The notes beneath the pieces are model-generated. The model was not told the origin of the DNA and did not search any database. It saw nothing but the letters and a program-made list of their open reading frames with translations. A stretch of 6,546 nucleotides of DNA from Burkholderiales bacterium (GTDB lineage Bacteria; Pseudomonadota; Gammaproteobacteria; Burkholderiales; UBA11063): positions 1 through 6,546 of the forward strand of contig JAJFBO010000064.1 in NCBI GenBank assembly GCA_020697025.1, in the 5' to 3' direction. A program made the position numbers and the translations under genes. This document shows, piece by piece, positions 1-6,546 of the stretch. How positions within the stretch are numbered: the stretch's first letter is position 1; the number at the start of each line of letters is the position of its first letter.

Positions 1-1
1 A

Positions 2-1102
2 TTATTATTGTTTGGCCTGGATTATATTATTATTAAGCATATGCCGCGTTTGTTAAGAAGCGAAAATCATGGAAATGCCAAGTTTTTCCTGACCAGCATA
101 GCAAAATTTATATTTTATATTTTTGTGGCCTGGGAAATTTTTGCATTACTTGTTAATCAATCTGTTCATAACTTAATGTTTGATCGAATACTATATGATA
201 GTATACATCCTGCATATTTTTATTTAGCTTGTGCTGGTATATTTGCTTTTTATACATTTGCTCTAAAAACTCTTAGAGCATTAAGCTATAAAGTTTTATA
301 TGCCATTTTGTATTATGCAGCGTCATGGATTTTAGTAGGTTTTTTACTAGTGATGCCAATAACACTTAATAATGCAGTATTAGGCACTATGGCTAGCTTC
401 TTAGTAGTCACTATTTTTGCCTTTGGAGTAATATTTTTATTTTTTATGAATGTGTCTTCCAGAAGATTCATTTTTCCAGAAAATATTTTAAAAGATGCTT
501 TTCATTTTACTGCACAACAAATATTTTCCTTTCAAAGTACCGGAATTTTATTAATTTTAATGGAAGTATTACCTATACCAGAAGGAACAGTTGGTGTTTT
601 TTCGGCGACTGTAATGATTGCAAATTTATCTTTTATCATCACTAATAGTATGAAGAATGTTTTCCTGGAACCAATCATTAATGCGATGCATGGAGAAAAG
701 CGGCAGCTGGAAAAAGTGTTACATAAAGTTTCCATTATTGCTACGATTTCAATTTTATTAGTTGGTATATTTTTATATTTCTTAACCCCAGCTCTTCTAC
801 ATCTATATGGTATAAAGTTCAATGCAGTGAAACATTTTATACTGTTTGCTCTAATAGCTAATATTCCAGGAGCCGTGGTTACCGGGGAGATAATGTTTAT
901 TAATTATTTTAATGAACATACAAATAAAATATTTACCTATTTAGTAATTTTCAAATTATTTTTAGCAGTAGGAGTAGGAACTGTTCTTATTAATTATTTT
1001 GATTTATATGGGGCTATGGTTGCATATATAATAGTAGAATTTATTTTTTCTGTAACAGTTTTACGTTTCAGGCAAATAGTTCTTAAGAAAATTGATAATT
1101 AA
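2..1102 (+). CDS. Wzx-like polysaccharide flippase (MOP superfamily), 5'-partial
   Basis: The frame is open from the left edge to a TAA stop, so the N-terminus lies outside the window; the TTG at position 8 is only the first possible start inside it, with no ribosome binding site visible. About 366 residues are present. They are very hydrophobic, with about nine or ten probable membrane helices (counting from the TTG: near 28-49, 68-88, 96-119, 124-147, 170-190, 198-218, 241-263, 275-297, 309-330 and 332-352) and short charged loops such as HGEKRQLEK near 228-236. The opening stretch, GLDYIIIKHMPRLL, resembles the part of Wzx/MATE-fold flippases near residue 50-60, which would give a whole protein of about 420 residues, usual for the family. 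Such proteins move undecaprenyl-linked oligosaccharides across the inner membrane for O-antigen, capsule or exopolysaccharide assembly. The assignment rests on topology and overall style, not on a catalytic motif; another MOP-type exporter is possible. No glycosyltransferase neighbours are visible to confirm it. Confidence 0.62.
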   Translation, partial: LLLFGLDYIIIKHMPRLLRSENHGNAKFFLTSIAKFIFYIFVAWEIFALLVNQSVHNLMFDRILYDSIHPAYFYLACAGIFAFYTFALKTLRALSYKVLYAILYYAASWILVGFLLVMPITLNNAVLGTMASFLVVTIFAFGVIFLFFMNVSSRRFIFPENILKDAFHFTAQQIFSFQSTGILLILMEVLPIPEGTVGVFSATVMIANLSFIITNSMKNVFLEPIINAMHGEKRQLEKVLHKVSIIATISILLVGIFLYFLTPALLHLYGIKFNAVKHFILFALIANIPGAVVTGEIMFINYFNEHTNKIFTYLVIFKLFLAVGVGTVLINYFDLYGAMVAYIIVEFIFSVTVLRFRQIVLKKIDN

Positions 1103-1144
1103 ATAATACCAAAAAATTAAGGTTAGCATTAAATATTATAATAC

Positions 1145-1164
1145 AGAACTTTTTATAAAGTTCT
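1145..1164 (+). terminator. Perfect 8-bp hairpin after the flippase gene
   Basis: AGAACTTT and AAAGTTCT form a perfect 8-bp stem around a TTAT loop, 42 bases after the flippase stop codon. No run of T follows the stem, so it is not a classical intrinsic terminator. It could act as a weak terminator or protect the 3' end of the flippase mRNA, or be a chance palindrome in AT-rich DNA. Confidence 0.35.
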
Positions 1165-1213
1165 AGATACCTGAATTTATTATAAAATATAGCGAGTTGG
1201 CTACTATACGTAA

Positions 1214-1465
1214 ATTCCGTATTGTTATTATTTGAGTTTATGTGATAATAATGCTTACGCTGATCCTTTAAATATAATAAATACTTTGGGATTGAAGGTG
1301 CCTTTTTCTTTAAAAATCCCAATGGCTACCCATTATTCAGAAAACTATATGGGAAATCTAAATAAAAAAATTAGTGATACAAATTGGAAATATTATTATT
1401 GTGGAATCAAAACGGCAGATCTGGCAGTTTATACAAGTTGCATTAATAATCCTGAACAATATTAA
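1214..1465 (+). pseudogene. C-terminal remnant of a duplicated ASM-like phosphoesterase
   Basis: The frame is open from just after a TAA at 1211-1213 to the TAA at 1463-1465, about 83 codons. Its translation aligns with the last ~80 residues of the intact phosphoesterase that starts 43 bases downstream. Shared landmarks in order are Y..P..I..TL, a Y.....Y.G stretch, and the closely matching end DTxWKYxYCGIK followed by a Tyr and a Cys about ten residues later (YTSC versus YQQC). The metal-binding motifs, which all lie in the first 325 residues of the intact protein, are absent. The only internal starts are a TTG at 1232 and an ATG at 1322, neither with a Shine-Dalgarno. I read it as the tail of a tandem duplicate whose front was lost by deletion, with one breakpoint between the flippase stop and about 1213. 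The frame has stayed open in AT-rich DNA, so the loss may be fairly recent. A translated small protein is less likely. Confidence 0.7.
1376..1411 (+). repeat. Imperfect direct repeat shared with 2804-2839
   Basis: These 36 bases and bases 2804-2839 agree at 31 positions, codon for codon in the same reading frame; three of the five differences fall at third positions and keep the residue or a similar one. This is the best-conserved part of the duplicated C-terminus (DTxWKYxYCGIK) and is what links the remnant to the intact gene. It could also serve as a short patch for recombination between the copies. Confidence 0.75.
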
Positions 1466-1474
1466 TTTAATTTT

Positions 1475-1483
1475 TGCTATATT
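1475..1483 (+). promoter_or_regulatory. Candidate extended -10 promoter of the phosphoesterase gene
   Basis: TGCTATATT fits an extended -10 element (TGN followed by a 5/6 match to TATAAT). Upstream TGAACA at 1453-1458 is a possible weak -35, but its spacing of 19 bases is long. Transcription would start near 1490, giving a leader of about 18 bases that carries the Shine-Dalgarno. A small inverted repeat, GCTAT (1476-1480) and ATAGC (1489-1493), overlaps the -10 and could be an operator or chance. Prediction from sequence only. Confidence 0.4.
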
Positions 1484-1497
1484 ATCAAATAGCTAAT

Positions 1498-1503
1498 AAG
1501 GAA
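1498..1503 (+). promoter_or_regulatory. Shine-Dalgarno for the phosphoesterase gene
   Basis: AAGGAA ends 4 bases before the ATG at 1508, with AGG at 1499-1501 about 6 bases from it. This favours ATG 1508 over the second in-frame ATG at 1514, from which the motif lies about 10 bases away. The choice changes the protein by only two residues and does not alter the lipoprotein signal. Confidence 0.6.
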
Positions 1504-1507
1504 ATAA

Positions 1508-2884
1508 ATGATAATGAATAGGTGCTGTAAGTTTATAAGAATATGGTTATGTATATCGGTTTGTACTTTATTAATTAGTTGTGGTGTTGGCAATAGTGGG
1601 GGTGCCTATAGTATTCCTGATGCAGGGCAAAATGTATTATTACTTTCTGATATACATTTTAACCCTTATGCTGAATGCTCTAAAGGTATTGAACCATGTT
1701 CATCACTCCAAACCTTGATAGAAACTCCAGCTGAGCAATGGCCCGTACTTTTTAGTGCAGAATCAATAAATACTTATGGGGAAGAAACAAATAATGCTTT
1801 TCTAATGCAAGGCCTGGATAATTTGGCAGTAATTACCCTTGCCAATAAAGTTAAAACTGTTTTAATTACTGGAGATGTACTTACGCATAATTTTGATAGA
1901 AATTATAGAACGTTTGCTCCATCTGAATATAAGGAACAGCTGACGGAGTTTAGTGCTAAAACCCTGTTATATGTACTTCAACAAGTGCATAAGAGGCTGC
2001 CTGCAGATACTAAAATCTATTTTGTATTAGGTAATAATGATAATGATTCGGGTAATTATGCTATGCAATCAAAGGTTTTTTTAAACACTGTAGGTAGATA
2101 TTTAAGCGGGTTTATTGGCGATAATGACAAGGCAGGTTTTATGGAGTCATTTAGTAAGGGTGGATACGCCAGTATATCTTTATCTGATAAAATCCAGTTA
2201 ATAGGGATAAATACCAATCCAATTTCTTTTTCCAGACCAAATGAAAGTGCTTCTATGGAGCAGCTTGCATGGTTTGAGAGTGCATTACTTAATGCAAAAA
2301 ATAATAATAAAAAAGTTATTATATTTCAGCATATTCCATATGGTTTGGATACATTTTACAGTGCTGCCGAAGACAAAGTCTATCCAGTACTAGATAGTGA
2401 TTTACAAATTGGATATCTGGCGCTTTTAAAGCAATATGCACCCATCATTACTGCTATATATGCCGGGCATAACCACCGTGAATTTTTTTCGTTGCCAAAT
2501 GCGTCTATTCCTTTAATTGGGACGATAGCTTTTAATAGCTATTTTGGTAATAACCCTGGATTTAAAATAGCTGATATCCTGTCAGACGGTACTTTCAATG
2601 GTTATACAACATATTATTCTACTTTAGGCAATGGTTCAACATTAGCCTGGGCGCCATTATATGATTATCAAACAGTTTATGGAAATCCTGCTGAGATAAC
2701 TACTACTTTGAATAATTTTCCATATAGCAGTAATATTCAGGAAACTAATTATAGGCGATATTATACTGGTGGTGATACCCCATCTCGTGAATATATTAAT
2801 GATGATACAAAGTGGAAATATTTTTACTGTGGTATTAAATATGTAGAATCCGCTCTTTATCAACAATGTGTTAATCAATATTAA
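1508..2884 (+). CDS. Acid sphingomyelinase-like metallophosphoesterase lipoprotein
   Basis: A predicted secreted, lipid-anchored hydrolase of 458 residues. The N-terminus has basic residues (R5, K8, R11), a hydrophobic stretch and the lipobox LISC at 22-25, so C25 should be lipidated after signal peptidase II cleavage. The calcineurin-like metal-binding motifs are all in order: DIH at 48-50, GD at 122-123 with H127, GNND at 175-178, QH at 274-275, and GHNH at 320-323. These residues normally hold two metal ions and cleave phosphoesters. The DIHFNPYAEC start, the long insert between the first two motifs, and a C-terminal domain ending WKYFYCGIK (436-444) with Cys at 441 and 454 resemble acid sphingomyelinase/SMPDL-type phosphodiesterases rather than the small cytoplasmic ones. 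C57 and C64 could form a disulfide. The GNND motif has Asn (N177) where GNHE/GNHD enzymes have a His thought to assist the leaving group. The substrate is unknown: sphingomyelin, nucleotides or polyphosphate are all possible. The decayed copy lies just upstream. No terminator with a T-run follows. Confidence 0.85.
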   Translation: MIMNRCCKFIRIWLCISVCTLLISCGVGNSGGAYSIPDAGQNVLLLSDIHFNPYAECSKGIEPCSSLQTLIETPAEQWPVLFSAESINTYGEETNNAFLMQGLDNLAVITLANKVKTVLITGDVLTHNFDRNYRTFAPSEYKEQLTEFSAKTLLYVLQQVHKRLPADTKIYFVLGNNDNDSGNYAMQSKVFLNTVGRYLSGFIGDNDKAGFMESFSKGGYASISLSDKIQLIGINTNPISFSRPNESASMEQLAWFESALLNAKNNNKKVIIFQHIPYGLDTFYSAAEDKVYPVLDSDLQIGYLALLKQYAPIITAIYAGHNHREFFSLPNASIPLIGTIAFNSYFGNNPGFKIADILSDGTFNGYTTYYSTLGNGSTLAWAPLYDYQTVYGNPAEITTTLNNFPYSSNIQETNYRRYYTGGDTPSREYINDDTKWKYFYCGIKYVESALYQQCVNQY

Positions 2885-2921
2885 ACTTTAATTTCTATGG
2901 TTGGCAGCCTATAAAAAATGG

Positions 2922-3022
2922 CTAGTCCTGTAGTCTGGTTGTAAGCTTAAGTGCACTGGCTATATTGTCTGAAGTGTTACAGCACGTCAAAACTATTAAG
3001 CCGCTGGCAGCTTTAGGACTAG
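2922..3022. repeat. Nested inverted repeats: possible structured RNA or element relic
   Basis: Three pairs of complementary segments nest inside one another. CTAGTCCT (2922-2929) pairs with AGGACTAG (3015-3022); GCTTAA (2945-2950) pairs with TTAAGC (2996-3001); GTGC (2951-2954) pairs with GCAC (2982-2985). Transcribed from either strand this could fold into a ~100-base stem interrupted by internal loops and a bulge. It could be a small RNA, a 3'-UTR element of the phosphoesterase transcript, or a miniature element's relic. The stems are short and I cannot calculate folding energy, so the pairing is suggestive only. Confidence 0.4.
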
Positions 3023-3110
3023 TAATACACCTGCACCTTTGGCACGAATAAAAAGCGCTACTTGGTTATATTCAAATGCTTATTGATATAGAGGTTCAAA
3101 AGATAAGCGA

Positions 3111-3142
3111 TAACTAAACATTACTGTAAAAATGATTAGTTA
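3111..3142. repeat. Long hairpin or palindromic site upstream of smc
   Basis: TAACTAA-A-CATT and AATG-A-TTAGTTA are perfect complements except for one central A/A mismatch, giving 7 + 4 base pairs around an 8-base loop (ACTGTAAA). It lies 28 bases upstream of the candidate smc extended -10 element. No T-run follows on the + strand. It could be a dyad operator, an attenuating structure for readthrough from upstream, or neutral. Confidence 0.45.
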
Positions 3143-3169
3143 CTAGAATGTCATAATATTAATAATTCG

Positions 3170-3178
3170 TGTTAAAAT
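3170..3178 (+). promoter_or_regulatory. Candidate extended -10 promoter of smc
   Basis: TGTTAAAAT fits TGN plus a 5/6 match to TATAAT (TAAAAT, 3173-3178). No good -35 hexamer sits at 16-18 bases, which is usual for extended -10 promoters. Transcription would start near 3185 and leave a leader of about 25 bases. CATAAT at 3152-3157 is a weaker alternative. Confidence 0.4.
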
Positions 3179-3209
3179 ATACCTTTATTTATCATTGTAA
3201 AATAATCAT

Positions 3210-6200
3210 ATGCGCTTATCTCTTATAAAATTATCTGGTTTTAAATCCTTTGTAGAAAACACCTCTATTGAAGTAAATGGCAATAGGGTTGCAGTTGTTG
3301 GCCCTAATGGCTGTGGTAAATCTAATGTCATTGATGCTGTACGTTGGGTTTTAGGCGAGTCTTCGGCTAAACAACTGCGTGGTGAATCGATGCAAGATGT
3401 TATATTTAATGGGTCGACTAAGCGAAAAGCTGTTTCACGGGCAACTGTTGAACTAGTCTTTGATAACAGCCAGAAAGGTTTATCAGGATTATGGAATACT
3501 TATGATGAAGTATCAATTAAGCGCCTGATCTCACGCAGTGGAGACTCTATATATTATATTAATAACCAGGTAGTACGCAGGCGGGATATTACAGACTTGT
3601 TTTTAGGAACAGGAGTTGGGACCAAGGGGTATGCAGTAATTGAACAGGGCATGATTTCACGAATTATTGAATCAAAGCCGGAAGAGCTGCGTCAATTTTT
3701 AGAGGAAGCTGCCGGAGTCTCAAAATATCGCGAAAAGCGCAAGGAAGCAATCGCTAGGTTACAAGATACTAAAGATAATTTAGTACGTCTTGAAGATATA
3801 CAAGGCCAGCTAATTAACCAAATTGAATCTTTACAAGTCCAGGCGCATGTAGCAAAGCAGTATCAGGATTTACAGACAGAGCTTAAAACGGCCCGCCTGG
3901 TTACGGTTTTATTAAAAATGGATAAAGCAAAACAGACCATTGCTGAAATTGATGCATTGGTTATTAAAAATGAAAAAGAGTTAGCGGCTTTATCTGAAAA
4001 CTTAAGTAGTGAAGAAGAAGTACTTAATTATAATCAAATTCAGCAGACAGAAAAACAGGCAAGACTGCATGAAATTACAATGCTATTTAATACCAAGCGT
4101 ACCAATTTAGCCCGTCTTGAAGAACGTAAAATACATAATCATGAATTAATAGAACGTCTATCCAGAGACTATAATGATTTATTAAATCAAAATGATGAAT
4201 TGCATAAAGAATCAGAAGATTTAAATTTACAAATTAATGAATTAGAAGAACAAATTAGCACAAATACTATAATTATAGAAGAAACCCAGATAATTAAGCA
4301 GGAAATAGCCGTATCGTTTTCTCAAGCAGAGCAAAAATATCATAAAGCAGGTAAAGTTGTAGAAGATATTAGATTACAGATGCTAAAAGCAAAGCATGAC
4401 CTTGAACTTCTAAATAATACGAAAGAACATAAAAAAGGACAATTTAATAATTTAGTAAACCGACAAAAAAAACAAGAACAAGAAATTCACGGATTGGATT
4501 TTAACCAGGGTTACTTTTCCCTACAAGAACAAATACTTGAGCTAACTAATGAATTGGAACAACTTGAGCAGCAATCAAGTAATAATAAAGCTAAACTAAT
4601 TGCCTGTAAACAAACACATGAGCAAAAAGCAAAGGGGTTAGCTTTGATACGTAGCGAGCAAATCAGCCTTAAGAGTAAAATTGCCACATTGGAAGAATTA
4701 GTTGCAGATGCAGCAGATAATGAGGATTTAGATCAAATAATAGGTTTTAATGACAAAATAAATTATCTATATCAATTTTTAGAGGTAAAAGCAGGTTATG
4801 AAATTGCTACCAGTATTGCACTAAATAATATTTTATCTGCAGTGATAATAGATAACCTGGATCAAATCAAAAATATACCTGATAGCATGCTGTCAATATG
4901 GATAAATAATAACTCTGATGAATATAGTATACTACCAGATACATTAGCTAACTTTGTGGGGCTTAAATCGGCTGGGTTTACCCTAATTTATAATATTTTA
5001 AATGATTATATTGTTGCTGATGATTTCGCCCATGCATTGGCGTTGCTGCCTGTAATTTTGCCTAATCAAATGATTGTAACCCTTGATGGGCATTTATTAA
5101 AGAGTGGTTATGTGGTATTTAACGCTAATACTACAAATAATCATGTATTAGAATATCAAAACCAATTAACCATGCTAAATAGCGAAATAGAGGAAATAAC
5201 CGCCAGATTTAACATTGCAGATGAAGAACTGGCATTACTAACATCTTATATTCAGGAAGTAGGCTCAGAGGCCAATCAGATAGATAATATACTTAAAGAG
5301 AAGATGCAATTAAAGCATAAACTGCAATTAGAATTTACCACTCATGAGCAAATTTATATTCAAACTAAAAACCATCATGAGAAAATTAAGCAGGAATTAG
5401 TTTTGTTGTCTCAAGAAACACTATATTTACAAGATGAATTGACTGAGATAGAATTAAAAATAAAAGAACAGCAGTTGATAGTAGAGGAGTTATCACAAAA
5501 GAGTGCTGATATTAGTTTAAACAGGTTAGAAGACGAGACATCATATAATTTGGCTAAATCCAGCCTTAATGATATTGATAATAAAATTAATCAGAAGATT
5601 ATCGATAATCAGCTTTTTGGCCAAAAAATAACTTTACTACGCAAAAATTTGGAAGAAAAGGTAGAGCAGATTAAGTTAAACTCTGCACGACGTTTAAAAC
5701 TAACAGCAGATAGAGAAAGCATAGAGGAAGACCAGCAAACAAATGAGGCAGACGAATTATCCAAGCAAATTGGTGATATAGCATGTAGTCTCGAAGAGCA
5801 CAATAATGAACTGGCCGAATTAAATAATACAATATCAGCTTCAAGAAACAAAATTAGCCAATATCATCAAACTAAAGATAACATACAGGAAAAATTAAAT
5901 AATTTACGTTTAAAAGAGCAGGAGCAACTATTATTTTTACATAACCAGCAGGAATTATTAGATGATTTACACTCATTGGGTGATGATTACGAACAAATTT
6001 TGGCTACAAATAAAAATAACTTGCAGGAACTGCAAATCAGAACTACTAAACTACAGCAACAAATTGAAGAGTTGGGCCTGGTTAATTTAAAAGCTATAGA
6101 AGATTTAGAACAAATTACCGCAAAAAATAGTGATTTGATAGCCCAGATGCTTGATTTAACTGATGGTATAGTGCAGCTAGAAAGTGCGATTAGTCAAATT

Positions 6201-6546
6201 GATCAGGAGACCAGAGCATTATTGGATACCACTTATATTAAAGTATGCGACTCATTTTCTGTATATTTTAAAACCTTGTTTGGTGGCGGCAGTGCAAATT
6301 TAGAGCTGACAGATAAAGATATTTTAAATAGTGGCATCCAAATTTTTGTACAGCCTCCAGGCAAGAAAAATAGTTCCATACACTTACTTTCAGGCGGTGA
6401 AAAAGCTTTATGTGCTGTAAGTTTAATTTTTGCATTTTTTAATCTCAACCCGGCTCCGTTTTGTCTTTTAGATGAGGTTGATGCCCCGCTAGATGATGCA
6501 AATACTGCAAGATTTTGTAATTTAGTGCAGGAGTTATCAAACAATA
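3210..6546 (+). CDS. smc: Chromosome partition protein SMC, 3'-partial
   Basis: SMC is the ATPase core of condensin; with ScpA and ScpB it compacts and helps segregate chromosomes. From ATG 3210 the frame is open for 1112 codons to the right edge with no break. The start MRLSLIKLSGFKSF is the family's canonical beginning. The N-terminal head has Walker A GPNGCGKSN at 31-39 and the Q-loop segment IEQGMIS around Q146, followed by FLEEAAGVSKYREKR. A long Glu/Lys/Gln-rich coiled coil covers about 170-505, a globular hinge about 510-660 (QFLEVKAGYEIATSIAL onward), and the return coiled coil about 660-1010. The C-terminal head shows FGGG near 1023, the signature LSGGEK at 1060-1065, Walker B CLLDE at 1085-1089 and the D-loop DAPLDD at 1091-1096. 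Relatives are about 1160-1170 residues long, so some 50 residues are missing. No Shine-Dalgarno precedes the ATG: the leader is A/T only just upstream. Codon use and composition match the rest of the window. Confidence 0.97.
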   Translation, partial: MRLSLIKLSGFKSFVENTSIEVNGNRVAVVGPNGCGKSNVIDAVRWVLGESSAKQLRGESMQDVIFNGSTKRKAVSRATVELVFDNSQKGLSGLWNTYDEVSIKRLISRSGDSIYYINNQVVRRRDITDLFLGTGVGTKGYAVIEQGMISRIIESKPEELRQFLEEAAGVSKYREKRKEAIARLQDTKDNLVRLEDIQGQLINQIESLQVQAHVAKQYQDLQTELKTARLVTVLLKMDKAKQTIAEIDALVIKNEKELAALSENLSSEEEVLNYNQIQQTEKQARLHEITMLFNTKRTNLARLEERKIHNHELIERLSRDYNDLLNQNDELHKESEDLNLQINELEEQISTNTIIIEETQIIKQEIAVSFSQAEQKYHKAGKVVEDIRLQMLKAKHDLELLNNTKEHKKGQFNNLVNRQKKQEQEIHGLDFNQGYFSLQEQILELTNELEQLEQQSSNNKAKLIACKQTHEQKAKGLALIRSEQISLKSKIATLEELVADAADNEDLDQIIGFNDKINYLYQFLEVKAGYEIATSIALNNILSAVIIDNLDQIKNIPDSMLSIWINNNSDEYSILPDTLANFVGLKSAGFTLIYNILNDYIVADDFAHALALLPVILPNQMIVTLDGHLLKSGYVVFNANTTNNHVLEYQNQLTMLNSEIEEITARFNIADEELALLTSYIQEVGSEANQIDNILKEKMQLKHKLQLEFTTHEQIYIQTKNHHEKIKQELVLLSQETLYLQDELTEIELKIKEQQLIVEELSQKSADISLNRLEDETSYNLAKSSLNDIDNKINQKIIDNQLFGQKITLLRKNLEEKVEQIKLNSARRLKLTADRESIEEDQQTNEADELSKQIGDIACSLEEHNNELAELNNTISASRNKISQYHQTKDNIQEKLNNLRLKEQEQLLFLHNQQELLDDLHSLGDDYEQILATNKNNLQELQIRTTKLQQQIEELGLVNLKAIEDLEQITAKNSDLIAQMLDLTDGIVQLESAISQIDQETRALLDTTYIKVCDSFSVYFKTLFGGGSANLELTDKDILNSGIQIFVQPPGKKNSSIHLLSGGEKALCAVSLIFAFFNLNPAPFCLLDEVDAPLDDANTARFCNLVQELSNN

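Larger units (their letters stand above)
2885..3209. other. Non-coding spacer between phosphoesterase and smc
   Basis: These 325 bases contain no convincing gene on either strand. The first ~170 bases look richer in G and C than the surrounding AT-rich spacers and hold a nested set of inverted repeats (2922-3022). The second half returns to AT-rich sequence and carries a separate hairpin (3111-3142) and the candidate smc promoter (3170-3178). I see no tRNA, rRNA, SRP RNA or tmRNA hallmark, no insertion-sequence ends with target duplication, and no protein similarity I can name. Confidence 0.7.

Noticed and set aside
532..822. Minus-strand 96-codon open frame inside the flippase gene
   Set aside because: It is antisense to a clearly coding membrane-protein frame, has no recognisable domain, and looks like a shadow of the AT-rich sequence.
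1083..1322. Minus-strand 79-codon open frame across the spacer and the remnant
   Set aside because: Its residues are low-complexity Asn/Tyr/Lys/Phe and it opposes the remnant frame, which has real homology to the neighbour.
2657..2878. Minus-strand 73-codon open frame at the end of the phosphoesterase gene
   Set aside because: It opposes the conserved C-terminal domain of the phosphoesterase; its Ile-rich content is a by-product of antisense AT-rich codons.
2906..2923. Small AGCC/GGCT hairpin after the phosphoesterase stop as a terminator
   Set aside because: Only 4 bp, with the A-run in the loop and no T-run after the stem.
2928..3075. Minus-strand stop-free stretch of about 46 codons in the spacer
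   Set aside because: It has no ATG and no ribosome binding site, its Cys/Ser-rich translation matches no family I know, and it overlaps the inverted repeats.
3085..3110. GGTTCAAA segment resembling a tRNA T-arm
   Set aside because: No matching acceptor stem, anticodon arm or D-arm can be built around it.
5609..5851. Minus-strand open frame inside smc, rich in Ser and Leu
   Set aside because: Reading Glu/Lys/Gln/Asn coiled-coil codons in antisense readily gives Ser/Leu/Phe-rich frames; there is no start context or domain.
6233..6544. Minus-strand 103-codon open frame at the right edge
   Set aside because: It lies opposite the SMC C-terminal head, including its signature and Walker B motifs, which is decisive for the + strand.

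Overview
This AT-rich 6.5 kb window reads as chromosomal DNA of a low-GC gammaproteobacterium. The best taxonomic clue is a full-type smc gene with the N- and C-terminal head motifs usual in gammaproteobacteria such as Francisella, Legionella and Coxiella. Enterobacteria use mukB instead. The strong AT bias of codons and intergenic DNA and the acid-sphingomyelinase-like lipoprotein would fit a Francisella/Legionella-like, possibly host-associated lineage, but the genus cannot be fixed from this sequence.

Layout, all genes on the + strand: (i) 1-1102 is the C-terminal ~366 codons of a polytopic membrane protein that resembles Wzx/MOP-type O-antigen or polysaccharide flippases; its 5' end lies outside the window. 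(ii) 1103-1507 is a short spacer with a perfect 8-bp hairpin, followed by a reading frame (1214-1465) that matches the C-terminal ~80 residues of the next gene and appears to be the remnant of a second, tandem copy. (iii) 1508-2884 is an intact 458-residue lipoprotein of the calcineurin-like metallophosphoesterase superfamily, closest in style to acid sphingomyelinase-like phosphodiesterases. It has its own extended -10 promoter candidate and a good Shine-Dalgarno. (iv) 2885-3209 is 325 bp of non-coding DNA with a nested set of inverted repeats (2922-3022), a second long hairpin (3111-3142) and an extended -10 promoter candidate. (v) 3210 to the window end holds smc, lacking only roughly its last 50 codons.

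There is no obvious shared pathway. The flippase belongs to envelope polysaccharide export, the phosphoesterase is predicted to be a membrane-anchored hydrolase facing the periplasm or outside, and smc is a housekeeping chromosome-organisation gene. The spacers and separate promoter candidates suggest three transcription units. The most informative points are the decayed duplicate of the phosphoesterase gene, the GNND variant of its active-site motif, and the unexplained structured spacer before smc. I found no mobile element, CRISPR array, tRNA, rRNA or clear new multi-gene system.
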